This document shows positions 9,490 through 21,534 of a stretch of 64,000 bases of DNA, one piece after another. The stretch's first letter is position 1, and each line of letters opens with the position of its first letter. Made by a program: the position numbers and the translations under genes. The notes below the pieces were generated by a model that was not told where the DNA came from, searched no databases, and saw only the letters and a list, made by a program, of their open reading frames with translations. The DNA comes from Anisus vortex (lineage: Eukaryota; Mollusca; Gastropoda; Planorbidae): NCBI GenBank assembly GCA_949126835.1, contig OX421509.1, positions 8,392,911 to 8,456,910 on the forward strand, written 5' to 3'.

Positions 9490-12400
9490 CGCCGGTTGTT
9501 GTTTTTTTCATCGCTTGTACACAGCCCTGGAAATGAAACATGATGTTGCTCGTGGGGATCAATGGAAAGCGAGGTCCTCCCTGCAGCCCAGCCAAGAACC
9601 TTAAAGGACTACTGTGACCTGATATTCTTTTTGTCCCTGGCTGTTCATTCAAAAGAAGTCCCGTCCTGGCGTTTAAAGCAGAGCTCAACTATTTTATTAG
9701 GCATAAGGAGGGGATCGTTTGGCTAAGCTTGAAGCTCCCAGCTACAAGTGTATCTGCCCTATAGGGATACCGGGTGACCGTCAGTTGGAGGCTCACATGG
9801 TCATACGGCATACGGGCATGAAGGGTTAGGGTAAATTCTTCCTGGTTGAGTATAACGACCGGTGGGTTAAATGGAGTGCTAAAAGTACGTGGATGAATGG
9901 ATTGATGGATGGATAGGAGGTTTGGATGTACGATTGGATGGATGAGTTGTTTGGTGGATAGATGGCTTGATGCTAAAATCAATCAATCCACATATTGTTG
10001 GATGAATGGGCCCTAAACAGACATGCAGATAGTTATATATATAGTTGTATGGCTATAGATAAAGGGATGAGAAAGACAAATAGATAAATAGATAGGTAGG
10101 TAGGTAGGTAGGTGTGTAGGTAGGTGTGTAGGTAGGTGTGTAGGTAGGTGTGTAGGTAGGAAGAAAGATATATTTATAAATTAATTGACAGGCATGCAGT
10201 TAAAAAGACAATGAGACGGATATGTAGAAAAACAGAAAGAAAAAGACAGATGTGTGAATTGCTATATAAATATAATATAGATAGAATGATGGAGAGATAG
10301 ATGCATATATAGAAAGAAAGACAATAGAAGAAAGATAAATTGAAAGATAGATATATATATAGTCTAAGATAGATAGATAGACAGATAGATAGATAGATAA
10401 CTAGTTAGACTGATAGTTTATAATAAGTTAGATAGATGGATAGATATATAGTTAGATAGATTAATAGATAGATAGATTAATAGACATATAGATTAATAGA
10501 TAGATAGACAGACAGATAGACAGGTAGCCTGACAGATATAATTATATATAGATAAATAGATAGTTAATATTACCCTTATTTATTAATAAAATACTGGAAT
10601 GTTTACATTGTTGGTAAGTACAACACTATGGATGACGTACTACACAGAATTATAATTCAAGTTTTCATAACGAAAGTCACTTTTAAAAATGCGCAAATAC
10701 TGAAGAGCTATATATAGAACAATACTCCATCCATTCACATTCTTGAAGACAACGGTGGATGACACCTTTTTTGCAAGTGGACTACTTATTTAGTTAGTTT
10801 TGTCCTTAGAAACCGAATGCAATAAACTACATTTTTTTTGGAAAACTCTAAAACATGCCATGATACTTTACAACTAATTATAAAGGACGAAGTCATTCTC
10901 TGCAGACTACATACATGACATACAAAACTAACACATCCCTTTCTCTTCAAACGAGAAACGGCCCAAATGTGTGCTTTCTGCAATGTCACCTTAACAGTTT
11001 TTCACATTTTGATGAAATGCAGTACATTTTTTATAATTCAACATAAATATTAAATCTGTAGAACCCTTCATGAACTTTTCAGCAAAGTTTAAACAAAATA
11101 TATAATAAACTATATTAAAGACATTCAACTGTTCTACGGAATTTAAAATTGTAAGAACAATAAAATAGATCTAAGAAAAACATGGCTGACATTAATCAAA
11201 AGTTCTTAAGAAGAAAACATAAAAAGCAAAGAGTTCCGTAATGTCAAATTTGCGCACCTCAATTTGGGGTTTTTCGATATATGACAGAAATAGAATTTAA
11301 ACTTCAAAATTTTACAAAACACAGAGCAGAAGAAAACGATAATGAACGGACGGTCTTTTTTTTTTAAACTGTGGAAATACCAAAACATGAAACTTATCAT
11401 AAAAGGTATGTTTTCTTTTTAAATAACCCAAAACTCTGGTCACAGTAGAACATTAGATTGGAGATGTGGCCCATCCAATTTAGTAAAAGTTAAAAACAAC
11501 TAATCTAGGACTAATCCATACATGATCTTCATGGTTTATGTTTATTGACAAGTTGTAATAAGGGGTGGTGACCCTTTCAAATGGGAGAGATCATGAACTT
11601 CCGGTGTCATTTCCCGCCATATTCGTAACAACAACAAAAAACGTGCTTTTGCTGGTGTTTGACAATTGATTTCAAACTCGACCGCTAGTTTTAGAAATAT
11701 ACAAAGGCTACAAGATTAGTTATGAAGAGTCTGTTTTTAACATCAAAGTGATTGGGCGATAATTATTACTTTAAGTGTTAGTCACGTTAAGTTAAATTTA
11801 GCTTTGTCTATAAAATAAATTCGTCAAGAGCTGCGTCCTTGGTTTTTAAAAAGACACAAAGTTTAGATTCATAAAAACAAAAAACGAAAATTCTTTTGCA
11901 TCAAGCAATTAGTTTGGAATTATAAATATTCTTCAAATCTGACTTCACAATCCATCATTTTCTTTTGGCAACATCTTTTGGAAATGAAATAAAATTGTAT
12001 CCACTACATTTTTTCGCACTACCAGTAAAGCAGCATGTTTTGAATAAAATGAACGAATGGGACCGGAAATGTTTTACACTTCGACCTTTTATGCATGCAT
12101 AATTGTTAAGACCTGTCAATAGTACCCATCACCTAAAGACAACAAGAAAAAAAAAGACAAATTCAGAAAAGATCTGCATGGTTCATTACTAGCGAATATT
12201 CACAACTGAAAAGAGTAACAATAATAGTTAAATAACTAAACCTAGAAACACTAGAGTACATAAGGGCAAAGAGTAGAGTAGCAATAATACATTAGGCATT
12301 AAACTCTAATTTAGAAATACAACACAATAACAACCTGTTGCAAAGCTCAGATAAACATAAAGACAAAAATACTTTCCTTTTCCCTTATGTGTTGTTGTAG

Positions 12401-12800
12401 AGATGGATGCAAGCGTGGACAGGTGGGTACGTAGATGCTTCGTGGATGGATAGAAGGATGGATGAATAATTAGACGTGCGGATGGTTTGAGAAATGATAG
12501 AACTTGTCTGTCTTAACTGAATGGAAAGTAGATTCCATACTTTCGGGCCAGATATTGAGAAGGTTCTCAGGCCAACGGCCGTTTATAAGAAACGGTGAAT
12601 CTACAGAAGCGAGGAGTCGGCAGAACGAAGTGTTCTTTGTGGGACAAAAAGTTTGATTAGTCCCTTGAGTTTAAACGTCGACTCATTATTATGTAGGCAC
12701 TGATGGCAAGGTATCGCCACTTCGGATTCAATTCTGATTCTGGCCATCACAGTGTTTAGATTAAGAACTTTTTTGTCAATAGCATTTGTGTGTATTAGAT
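9490..12800. other. Gene-free interval with simple repeats
   Basis: This interval holds GGTA/GTGTAGGTAG repeats (10095-10160), impure GATA repeats (10260-10550), a LINE 3' fragment (12230-12395) and otherwise AT-rich sequence. A GC-richer spot at 11598-11640 (minus: ATGGCGGGAAATGAC, preceded by ETS-like CTTCCGG on plus) looks like a promoter or 5' UTR remnant, but its frame closes after nine codons. It could be the start region of the minus-strand gene. I cannot show that. Confidence 0.45.
12230..12395 (+). mobile_element. 5'-truncated LINE end (family A)
   Basis: It shares AAACACTAGAG, GGCATTAAACTCTAATTTAG and ACACTTTCCTT-type blocks with better copies at 19360-19750, 33080-33375 and 38935-39310. 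This copy ends before the conserved C-terminal codons seen in those. Confidence 0.55.
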
Positions 12801-12823
12801 TTGTTCTTCTACTTCTAGAACAG

Positions 12824-12921
12824 CGACCCACCGGCCCTTGCTACAAAAACGTTGCTCTGGAGGTCTGCTTCAACTGCACGTGCCAAGATCCTGTGACCAC
12901 CAGAACGTTATGCTGCGACAG
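12824..12921 (+). CDS. Exon 2 (Cys-rich ectodomain) of plus-strand small membrane protein
   Basis: Bounded by acceptor TTCTAGAACAG and donor GACAG|GTGATC, 98 nt, phase 0 in and phase 2 out. It encodes RPTGPCYKNVALEVCFNCTC, then QDPVTTRTLCCD: six cysteines in 32 residues including a CC pair, plus an N-C-T sequon. The codons are markedly GC-richer than the surrounding intron. Cysteine spacing of this sort before a membrane helix recalls Shisa, VOPP1 and CYYR1-type proteins, but I do not match it to a named family. A second AG five bases upstream would break the frame with exon 1. Confidence 0.65.
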
Positions 12922-13176
12922 GTGATCAAAGGGAATGGGTTGGTTCGTGGCTTGGTTGTGATATTTGATTGGTTGAATGATTGGTTGATCGATATTGTTT
13001 GGTTAATGGATCGATTGGGAGGGTTTTGATTGGTTGAATGATTGGTTAGTCGATCGATTGGTTGCTTGAATAATTAATAGACAGACTGATAGACTGAATG
13101 GTATATAATCCGAAAGATTAGATGGATGGATAAACAGATTGGTAGATTGAGAGAGAGAGATAAACAGACATGTCAA

Positions 13177-13180
13177 TATA

Positions 13181-13241
<61 letters not shown>

Positions 13242-13366
13242 GGACAGACGGACGGACGGACGGATGGACGGATGGACGGTTAAACGGATGCACGGATAGA
13301 CGGACGGACGGGCGGATTGACAGACAGACAGACAGGCAGGCAGGCAGGCAGACAGACAGACAGACA

Positions 13367-13403
<37 letters not shown>

Positions 13404-13463
13404 ACAGACAGACAGACAGACAGGCAGGCGGGCAGGCAGACAGACAGACAGACAGACAGACAG
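13177..13463. repeat. GACA/GGCA/GGAC tetranucleotide array
   Basis: This is an almost uninterrupted 4-bp satellite that changes from GATA to GACA, GACG, GGCA and back. The long Cys/Leu/Ser open frames through it on both strands are artefacts. Confidence 0.95.
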
Positions 13464-13543
13464 ATTCAACGAATCGCAACATTCAAAACTAAATTTGAAA
13501 AATAATTATTGAAGCACTTAATGATGACCTGATTCTGTTCTAG

Positions 13544-13721
13544 CTTGGCGCTGCGTTCTCCGCCTGTGGCGCTGATCCACAAGGCCGTGGGCGTTGAGGC
13601 AGTTCCGCCGACCACCCTCTCACCCGAAGAAGACGTTTTCCCTTGCTACCAGAACATCGTTACGCTGGTGTGCCTGCTGACGATCTTCGCGTTCATCTTG
13701 GCCTTGGCGGCTTACGTGTAA
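13544..13721 (+). CDS. Exon 3 (stalk and transmembrane helix) of plus-strand small membrane protein
   Basis: The acceptor CTGTTCTAG opens with C, completing the phase-2 AG of exon 2 (Ser). It then encodes LALRSPPVALIHKAVGVEAV, a PPTTLSPEEDVFPCYQ stalk and a hydrophobic helix (NIVTLVCLLTIFAFILALAAY). The donor TACGT|GTAAAT at 13718 gives phase 2 and joins exon 4 at 17494. If the donor is skipped, the next codon is TAA (13719-13721), overlapped by AATAAA (13721-13726), so a tail-less protein could also be made. High GC and a clean helix support coding. Confidence 0.65.
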
Positions 13722-13805
13722 ATAAACGAGTTTACATTTAGATAAAGCAAAAATATAACAAGCGTAGTAACAAGGGGGTAGGTTCTTGTTTTTGTGCCGT
13801 GGGGG

Positions 13806-14086
13806 GGGGGGGGAGTATCCCGTCGGACCAAATTGATCCATAGGGCCGGTGACGCAGCGTTCACACGGTTTCAGTGGCCACGGTATACTAGGGGAGATGT
13901 CGGCACAGCACAATGCCCAGCAGGCCTCTACTTGACCCCCAACTAATGTCAGGTTATCCTATCAGAGCTGGGTAGACTGCAGGGACACCATCGAGTTCAG
14001 GGGTTAAAAAAAAATTACATTCTAGCCTTCACCAGGATTCGAACCCAGGACCCCTCGGTATGCTCGGCCGCCGTGCTCGCCCCCAT
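13806..14086 (-). repeat. tRNA-derived SINE
   Basis: Minus-strand copy: tail ATCCCGTCGGACCAAATTGA at the left, TCAGAGCTGGGTAGACT in the body, and the B box as GGATTCGAACCC near 14035. It lies in intron 3 of the plus-strand membrane-protein gene. Confidence 0.8.
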
Positions 14087-14459
14087 TGAAAGCAAATATG
14101 TAATTTGAGGAAAGTTCTAAAGGTGCAAGGAGGGGGGGGGGGAAGGCTCAACAAAGATGTGAAAAGATTAATGGTGGGCACATTTTTTTTTCTCGTCCAC
14201 TATTTTATTCTAAAGGGGTTGTCCATAAATGACGGGTATTCACCTACTAAGGTGAGGGGGGATGTCAAACATTAGTGATAATATGGGGCCGGGAGGGAAT
14301 CTTGCCATGTGCATTTAAATCAGACCTCCAATTTACGTGAGCCTGTAGACGAGGATAAGAATGTGAACAAATGTTTTGTTTTATTTATATATATATATAT
14401 TTAGTAACTTTTTTTTAAAACCTACTCGCCCGGAGTCTCCCGGCATGCGGAGTGCCCAG

Positions 14460-15105
14460 AATTCAACTTGGTTAAAACGTATAGGTCAATCCAAATACTA
14501 TAATAAGATGGACCGCTTGCTCTACGTGTATAGTTCAATCCAAAGACTATATAAGATGGACCGCTTGCTCTACGTGTATAGTTCAATCCAAAGACTATAT
14601 AAGATGGACCGCTTGCTCTACGTGTATAGTTCAATCCAAAGACTATATAAGATGGACCGCTTGCTCTACGTGTATAGGTCAATCCAAAGACTATATAAGA
14701 TGGACCGCTTGCTCTACGTGTATAGTTCAATCCAAAGACTATATAAGATGGACCGCTTGCTCTACGTGTATAGGTCAATCCAAAGACTATATAAGATGGA
14801 CCGCTTGCTCTACGTGTATAGTTCAATCCAAAGACTATATAAGATGGACCGCTTGCTCTACGTGTATAGGTCAATCCAAAGACTATATAAGATGGACCGC
14901 TTGCTCTACGTGTATAGTTCAATCCAAAGACTATAATAAGATGGACCGCTTGCTCTACGTGAATAGTTCAATCCAAAGACTATAATAAGATGGACCGCTT
15001 GCTCTACGTGTATAGTTCAATCCAAAGACTATAATAAGATGGACCGCTTGTTCTACGTGTATAGGTCAATCCAAAGACTATAATAAGATGGACCGCTTGC
15101 TCTAT
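14460..15105 (+). repeat. 48-bp tandem repeat made from a MITE left border (about 13 units)
   Basis: The unit contains 17 bp of flank (ACGTGTATAGTTCAATC) plus the first 31 bp of a transposon terminus (CAAAGACTATATAAGATGGA and CCGCTTGCTCT). The first units and the last few are 49 bp, with TATAATAAG in place of TATATAAG. Because 48 is divisible by three, both strands stay open and give 16-residue repeats. These are not credible genes. The last unit runs into the MITE interior at 15105. Confidence 0.9.
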
Positions 15106-16724
15106 TTTTAGACCTTCGAAGTGTTGTTGTTTTTGTTTCCATGCGCAGCCAATAACGCTGTCCTAAATGACTCCTAAACGTACCCTAATGTTTTCCGCTG
15201 TATACAACTTTCGATTTTAATGTTATAATTTTCCATTGAGAAAAATCATAGCGAATTACTAAGAAGGCAGTCTAGATCAGGGGTCGGTAACCTAAGGCAC
15301 GCGTGCCAGACTTGTCAAACAGAGCGATTTTCAGTGGCACGTGAGAGACCTCCAAGAATATTTTTTTAATGTCAAAACAACGTATGTCAGCATAATTAAT
15401 TGGTGCTGCGTGGCGAACTACATGGGAATCACACTAGGCGTCGACTGTTTTAGTTCAGGAATGTTTGTATTCAAAGCTATCATCATTGGAATCTGTGATT
15501 GAATCTATTGTTAAGATAGTCAATTGTATAGTTTCTGAAGTCCCTTCTAGAACAAAACGATACGGAATAATCCGAATATATGTAAAGTCTTGGGTAGATT
15601 CGTTTCTTTACTGGAAGCTGTTAATGTGTATTTTGATGAAAAAAAATATTTCCGGTATTGAATGAGGAGAACTGACTGTTGTAGCCGATGTTTCTGAATG
15701 GCATGGCGACACGTTTCAGTGAGTTGAACTTGCATTTACACGGAAGGGGTCGAAAAGCACTTGAAGTGTTGGACTACTGGAATGGATTTGCATTGAAACT
15801 GGAAATATCTTGCCGTGAAATCAATTTAAAAACATTTAACTATTTTCCTAATTCAAGGCAAATTAAGATGGATGAGCTTTTTCAGAAGTTCACTAGTGAT
15901 ATTAAAACAACTCGTTTGGCATCACTAGCATCAAATTTGGAGAATTAATTTAATTGAAGGGAGATAATTTACCAGTTTTCTTTGCATTAATATTTCTAAT
16001 ATGTTTCCTTTTTGTTTCCCTTGAAATGGCTTACAGTTTATAGCTTTAAAATTATCAAACTATAAAAGATAGTTGAAAATAGCATAAATATTATATGACT
16101 AAATAATTTATATGTACATTTTTAAACATTACATTAGCTACCCAGTCCGTGTGATTACTACGTATCTCTTCCATAGAACTATTGTTGTCTAAAAGTATGA
16201 TTTGTCAATATGAAATAATATTTTAGCATAAATTAAATCACAGTTATAGGCCTACTGATATCGAACTATAAAGTATAAAGAATTTAAAGTATTGACTAGG
16301 ATAATATCTTGACAACTAAATTCAAATGTTGATACAATAACCATTAATGTATAAGTTGAGTAATGAAATTGCGTATTAGCTGTGAATGGATTTTTTTAAA
16401 AAAGATGATAATAATAAACAGGTTCATTTGTTATTTAATTTAAAACGCTTCAATGATTTTCTCTATAATGTTCCTTTTCTTTTGGTCTTGGTCTTGCTAC
16501 GGCACTAAATAAATTGTCTTATAAAAATAATATAGTGGAGCAGTTTGACTTTCACGCTGTTGGCACGCTGAATAATTTAGAAATCTGATTTTGGCACACT
16601 TTAAGCAAAAGGTTGCCGACCCCTGGTCTAGATGACAGGGTGCGATCGGGAATTCCCAAACAAGAATATTTGAAGTTATCAAATAGCAGAAATATCAAAG
16701 CAATCGGTTCCATTATAGTCTTTG
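14492..16724 (+). mobile_element. CAAAGACT-family MITE, border-amplified and split by a hAT element
   Basis: The left end is CAAATACTATAATAAG at 14492 and the right end is CATTATAGTCTTTG at 16724, flanked by GTCAATC and GTAAATC (7 bp, one mismatch). After the amplified border, the interior (15106-15277: TTTTCCGCTGTATACAACTT and CGAATTACTAAG) continues at 16634 (GACAGGGTGCGATCGGGAAT), exactly where the copy at 60300-60597 has the same sequence uninterrupted. The interruption is the hAT element 15278-16625. Confidence 0.8.
15278..16625 (+). mobile_element. hAT element with decayed transposase, 8-bp target duplication
   Basis: This is 1348 bp with termini CAGGGGTCGGTAACCTAAGG and GGTTGCCGACCCCTG and a perfect 8-bp duplication GTCTAGAT (15270-15277 and 16626-16633). 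The plus frame at 15688-15948 encodes RFSELNLHLHGRGRKALEVL, then a segment like the middle of animal hAT transposases (ZBED5/GTF2IRD2-like: ELN.xLxGK..., AFxxKL, FP). The rest of the transposase is missing or stop-ridden, so the copy is non-autonomous. Confidence 0.8.
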
Positions 16725-16860
16725 GTAAATCTGGCTACACATTCCCCCCGTTTGATACGCTACTTTGGATCAATAATACGAACGTTACCATTTTTAGGCA
16801 TTTTAAAATAGTTTTGTTTCAGTTTTATTAATTCTTCTAATTAACTATCAAGAAACGTAT

Positions 16861-17060
16861 ATTTACTTACTTACGCCTTATAACCCTTCTCGGGGCATAT
16901 TCCACCAACAAGGGCTCTCCAGACATCCCGGTACTGAGCGAGTTTTTCCAACTGTCCCCGACTCTCTGTTGTGGTCTTCTGGACTGAGTGTAACCCTGAA
17001 TTAGCCCACAGCAGGATGGTCGCATAAGATTGAATGGTCAGAATCGTAACGTTCGGATGG
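16861..17060 (-). mobile_element. LINE 3' end (minus strand)
   Basis: The minus-strand frame ends RGQLEKLAQYRDVWRALVGG, then ICPEKGYKA and a stop, then a short TAAG-rich tail. The motif 'A.xRxxWRxLVxxL' is the usual C-terminus of several animal non-LTR retrotransposon polyproteins. It is 5'-truncated. Confidence 0.55.
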
Positions 17061-17493
17061 AGAATTGATTGCACTGGCCACACAATCCTGCATGTGGCCT
17101 ACACAATCCTAGATGTGGCCCACACAATCATGGATATGGCCCACAGGGCCCTTAAGCTAGACATTTATATTTTAGTTTCATCGTCATCATCAATCCATTG
17201 ACCGTTGTGGTCGTTTGGGGGGGGGGGGTCGAATATTTTAGATATAAATTGGCCAATTCAATAAGAGAAAGGTTTTATAGAACTTTGTATCGCAAGCAGG
17301 CTGATGCGAAGATAAATAGTTGGTACACCCTGAGCGAATGAAACATCCTGGACATACAAGGGGTTTGTACGGCCAGCACACAAACCCCAATCGCGATTAC
17401 GTTCCCCGTGTAATCGCCCTTTCCCTAAAGTATAGTATTGATCTGACCAGATACCAATGTTGTTATTGTGTTTTCCTTCTCTTGGTATATTAG

Positions 17494-17689
17494 AAGTCCC
17501 AGACGAAGCCTCCAAACGCCGAAACCTGATCAGAAATCTGAGCCTGGGCCACTCTCGTCAGCGGTACCTTCGCCCGAGCTGGTAAAGAAGCCCTTAACGC
17601 CAAGGCCCCCGCAGGGGTCTCCGGAGCTAGAGATGCAAGGAATGCAAGGCATCGGGCCCCCTTTGTTCTCCAGCACCCAGATTGGATGA
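17494..17689 (+). CDS. Exon 4 (Pro-rich cytoplasmic tail and stop) of plus-strand small membrane protein
   Basis: The acceptor TTGGTATATTAG is followed by A, which completes the GT of exon 3 (Val), then 64 codons: SPRRSLQTPKPDQKSEPGPL, a KKPLTPRPPQGSPELE segment with PxxP-type SH3 ligand character, EMQGMQGIG, and a final GPPLFSSTQIG before TGA. Phase, GC content and composition all agree with a cytosolic tail after the exon 3 helix. The arginines just after the helix (SPRR) fit the positive-inside rule for a type I protein. Total predicted length is about 194 residues. Confidence 0.6.
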
Positions 17690-17749
17690 AGCCGGGCGCC
17701 CCTTCCCCCCTTCCCCACTCTTTATCAAGAGACACAAAAGTCGTGAATG

Positions 17750-18835
17750 TATATAGGTTATACCACATACAATTTATGATCTGTGCTAGATATCTATTTA
17801 CTGTATCATGTATAACCTGTATAATATATATCATGTATGATCTTTGTTCTGTATGATCTTTATTCTGTACGATCAAAATTATCTAAGATCTATATATTAA
17901 TAGTATATAATTTATGATATATAGTCTGTACTATCAAAATTATCTAAGATCTATATATTATTATATCATTTATGATCTATAGTCTGTAGTATCAAAATTA
18001 TGTAAGATCTATATTTATGATCTTTATCTATACTATCAAAATTATGTAAGATCTATATATATATCATGTATGATCTTTATTATGTACTATCAAAATTATG
18101 TAAGATCTATATATATCATTTATGATCTATAGTCTGTACTATCAAAATTATGTAAGATCTATATATTATTATATCATTTATGATCTATAGTCTGTACTAT
18201 CAAAATTATGTAAGATCTATATATTATTATATCATTTATGATCTATAGTCTGTACTATCAAAATTATGAAAAAAAATTATGTAAGATCTATATATATCAT
18301 TTATGATCTTTATTCTGTACTATCAAAATTATGTAAGATCTATCTATATCATTTATGATCTTTATTCTGTACTATCAAAATTATGTAAGATCTATCTATA
18401 TCATTTATGATCTATAGTCTGTACTATCAAAATTATGTAAGATCTATATATATCATTTATGATCTTTATTCTGTACTATCAAAATTATGTAAGATCTATA
18501 CATATCATTTATGATCTATAGTCTGTACTATCAAAATTATCTAAGATCTATATATTATTATATCATTTATGATCTATAGTCTGTACTATCAAAATTATGT
18601 AAGATCTATATATATCATTTAAGATCTTTATACTGTACTATCAAAATTATGTAAGATCTATATATATATATTATTTATTACCTATATTCCGTGTGATTCA
18701 AATTAATTATAATATATTCTCTGCATGATCTATATTCCGTAAGATTTAAATTGAATTAATTCAAATCTATTGTCTGTTGATCTATATTCCGTATGATTCA
18801 AATTAATTATAATATATTCTCTGCGTGATCTATCA
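17750..18835. repeat. AT-rich tandem array, unit about 52-60 bp
   Basis: About 18 variable units share TATCATTTATGATCTATAG, TCTGTACTATCAAAATTATG and TAAGATCTATATA. Length differences come from a (TA)n stretch inside the unit. The right edge degenerates into ATTCCGTATGATTCAAATT units. Confidence 0.9.
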
Positions 18836-18839
18836 ACAG

Positions 18840-20365
18840 TTGTGTGTGTGAACGAACCTTGATTTAAACTCGTGATTAAAATCACAAACCAAAAAGTGAA
18901 ATCGGGTTGTAATATTTTGTTTTTACACGGTTTACATTCTTCGAATACTGTGTTATTTCATCTTTTGGATGAATATGTCTGCTTAATCGTTTATGCATGC
19001 TAGTCTCTTTTCTTCCTGTCTGTTTTTCAAAAGTGAAAGCATATACTTTATAATAACTTCCGCGTTTTGTTTCTTAGTGACAATCAGAACAATCTAATGG
19101 GCACACTTGCTTTCATCCGATTGCATCAAAACTTGGCATATGAACTGTATTGTCAATGCCAAAACATTCCGTGAAATTCTTAGCCACATTCCCTTTAATC
19201 AGTTGTTTTTTTCCCCAAGGATAACTACAGCTAATGAAATTGTTTTCCCAGTTTTTTCCAAGGGAAATAGTTTAATGACGAAGTGTTAGATCTATGCTAG
19301 AATATGCATCTTCAGTAAGGGACTCATCAATTAAAACTAGCAACTAGCACATATTCCCAATCGACAAGAGTAACACTAATAATCAAATCACTCAACCTAG
19401 AAACACTACAGGAGAGAATGGCAAAGAGTAAAGTAGTAATAATATATAAGGCAATAAACTCTAATTTAGATATACAACACAAAAAAACAATATGTTGCAA
19501 TGCTCAGATAAATATAAGGACAAAAACACTTTCCTTATCCCTTAAGAGAGAATGCATGCATTTATAAGTACTTTTTCTTCCCAGCGGCATCTGGGCATGG
19601 AATGGGTTACCTGAACAAACCAGGACAACCAGTAACTTAACATCATTTAAAACACTAAGAAAAATGCAAGACTAGACTCGGACCAAGGATGAGCGTATGA
19701 CGCAATAATCTTCATTATAGAAGGAGCGTCTGTAATATATAAGATGAGAAAATAAGTAAGTATGAAGCACACAATTTCTTGAAATTGTGCATTGTATTGT
19801 TAAAAGCGGCACACCCTTCTGCTAATATTATACTAGTCACACCGTTGAGTAGTTCACTTCTGTTTAAGTATCCTATTTATTTTGTTAAGTAAATCAGATT
19901 GATTCCCCCCCCCCTCCACCCCATGTCCGATTGACACTGACATGACGACATAATCCGCTAGTGATCATCTACATTGACACGTATCAATTGCTTGTCAGCT
20001 TCAGCGAAACACATATATTTAAATAAAAAATTTGACCCGCTATGAAGATGTAAGAGGGCACGGATAATTTGTGTCTTTATCTAGGCCTATCAATTACGGC
20101 TGACTTACACACACTGACGCTTTATCCAAATGATTCAAGATGGCGGCCCATAGTTCTTTGTCACTGATATTAGGCTATCTATTTTGATTTGAAAGCCGAA
20201 AACTCTTGGCGCTATATTCTTTTGCTGGGCATTGTGCTGGAAAAACAATCCTCTTCTAAGAGACCGAGGCCGAGAAAATTGTGCGAACTTTGCTTCAGCA
20301 TTCTTACTGACCAAAATAAAGTAAATCTAAAGTAATCCAATTGAGCCGAATCTATCCATTTAGTT
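18840..20365. other. No gene recognised; contains a LINE family A end
   Basis: Apart from a family A LINE end (about 19360-19750, with TTTAAAACACTAAGAAAAATG and the AAGGAGCGTCTGTAATATAT tail) I see no splice-bounded exon or RNA gene. Confidence 0.5.
19360..19750 (+). mobile_element. 5'-truncated LINE end (family A)
   Basis: It carries the whole family A block: ACTCTAATTTAG, the TTCTTCCCAGCGGCATCTGG segment, GGAATGGGTTACCTGAACAA (encodes the WNGLPEQ-type C-terminal motif in the right frame), and a 3' UTR ending TCTGTAATATATAAGATGAG. Frame breaks show it is dead. Confidence 0.7.
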
Positions 20366-20714
20366 CAGAAGTCGGGAACCTTTTTGTCTGAGAGAGCCAT
20401 GGAAACCACATATTTTGAAAAGTAATTCTGTGAGAGTCATACATTATGTTTAAAACTAAAAATTCAAGTAAATGTGTGCATTTTGTGTAATTTTATCACT
20501 AAAAGTACAATGATTATGTCTCTGAATTCTTCTGATGCTGAGCTGCAGTCGTCTTTAGCTCATTTGTAGAATGAAGTATTGATATGCAATTTATATGTAC
20601 ATCAAAAAGTTAAAAAAAAATCATCTTTTTAATAATTGAAAATTTGTCTGCGAGCCAGATGCAGCCATCAAAAGAGCCGCATCTGGCTCACGAGCCATGG
20701 GTTCCCGACCCCTG
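20366..20714. mobile_element. hAT-like MITE, second family (GTCGGGAACC termini)
   Basis: Termini CAGAAGTCGGGAACCTTTTT and GGTTCCCGACCCCTG bound 349 bp. The subterminal regions hold inverted GAGCCATGG motifs. Flanking 8-mers (ATTTAGTT, ATATAGGG) are only partly alike, so the insertion is old. Confidence 0.6.
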
Positions 20715-21534
20715 ATATAGGGGATTGTGTGGCCAGCAGGATGCACTGAACTAATGTTAGGTACCCAACATAGCTGGTTAAATTGAGGGCAAGGACACCC
20801 TCCACAAACAAAGAAACAAATTCTTGGATTTGAACCCAAAATCTTCGGTACCTAGCAGAGAGGGTTGCCACTTTGCTGACGTGGTCACTGAGCGAAACGG
20901 TCCACTCTTTAAGAGATATGTTCACGAGTTTAACAGTTGGACAGGACCAACGAGTGACTGGTGTGGCCTGCACAATGCTGTGACTAGATCTGCATCGTCC
21001 AACTTGAGCCGGAACCGAATAGACCCATGGACCACCACCTGAGAGTTACCAGCCGTTTCAATCTAAGACCTACGGCATTGCAATACCACACTCAATCGCT
21101 GGACCACTTCCCCCACCCCCAATATCTTTACATATAGCACTTTTGCATTAAAAAAAATATATATCAGATCTATATTTAACATTAATTATTTCGTAAAGTA
21201 AAATAAAAACATTGAGGTTAGATTTGTGTGTGTGTGTTGATCAGACCAGGTGGTGCGTCATGTGTCAATGAGTTTGACCCAGTTCTACGCTGACCTCTTC
21301 GGGTGACAGATTGGCGTCTTTGACAATTTCATCCATAACGTTTTTGGGGGTTGGAAATTTAACGGTGTAGGTAAAGAGAAGGGCTTAAGTTCAGGAACGC
21401 GTGTTCAGGAAAGGGTGGAGGTTGGGTGGAGGGGGCAGGGCGGAGAATGGGTGGAAGCCAACGGATGTCCAGTTTCATAAACTGCGAATGTGTGCGATGT
21501 TGGTCAAATTTTGAGTGATCTCTAATCAAAGCAA

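Noticed and set aside
13003..13505. Long Cys/Leu/Ser and Thr/Asp/Arg open frames
   Set aside because: They are translations of a 4-bp microsatellite, open on both strands and without splice context.
14376..14936. 186-residue protein with a 16-residue repeat
   Set aside because: It comes from the 48-bp array built from a transposon border. Both strands are open only because 48 is a multiple of three.
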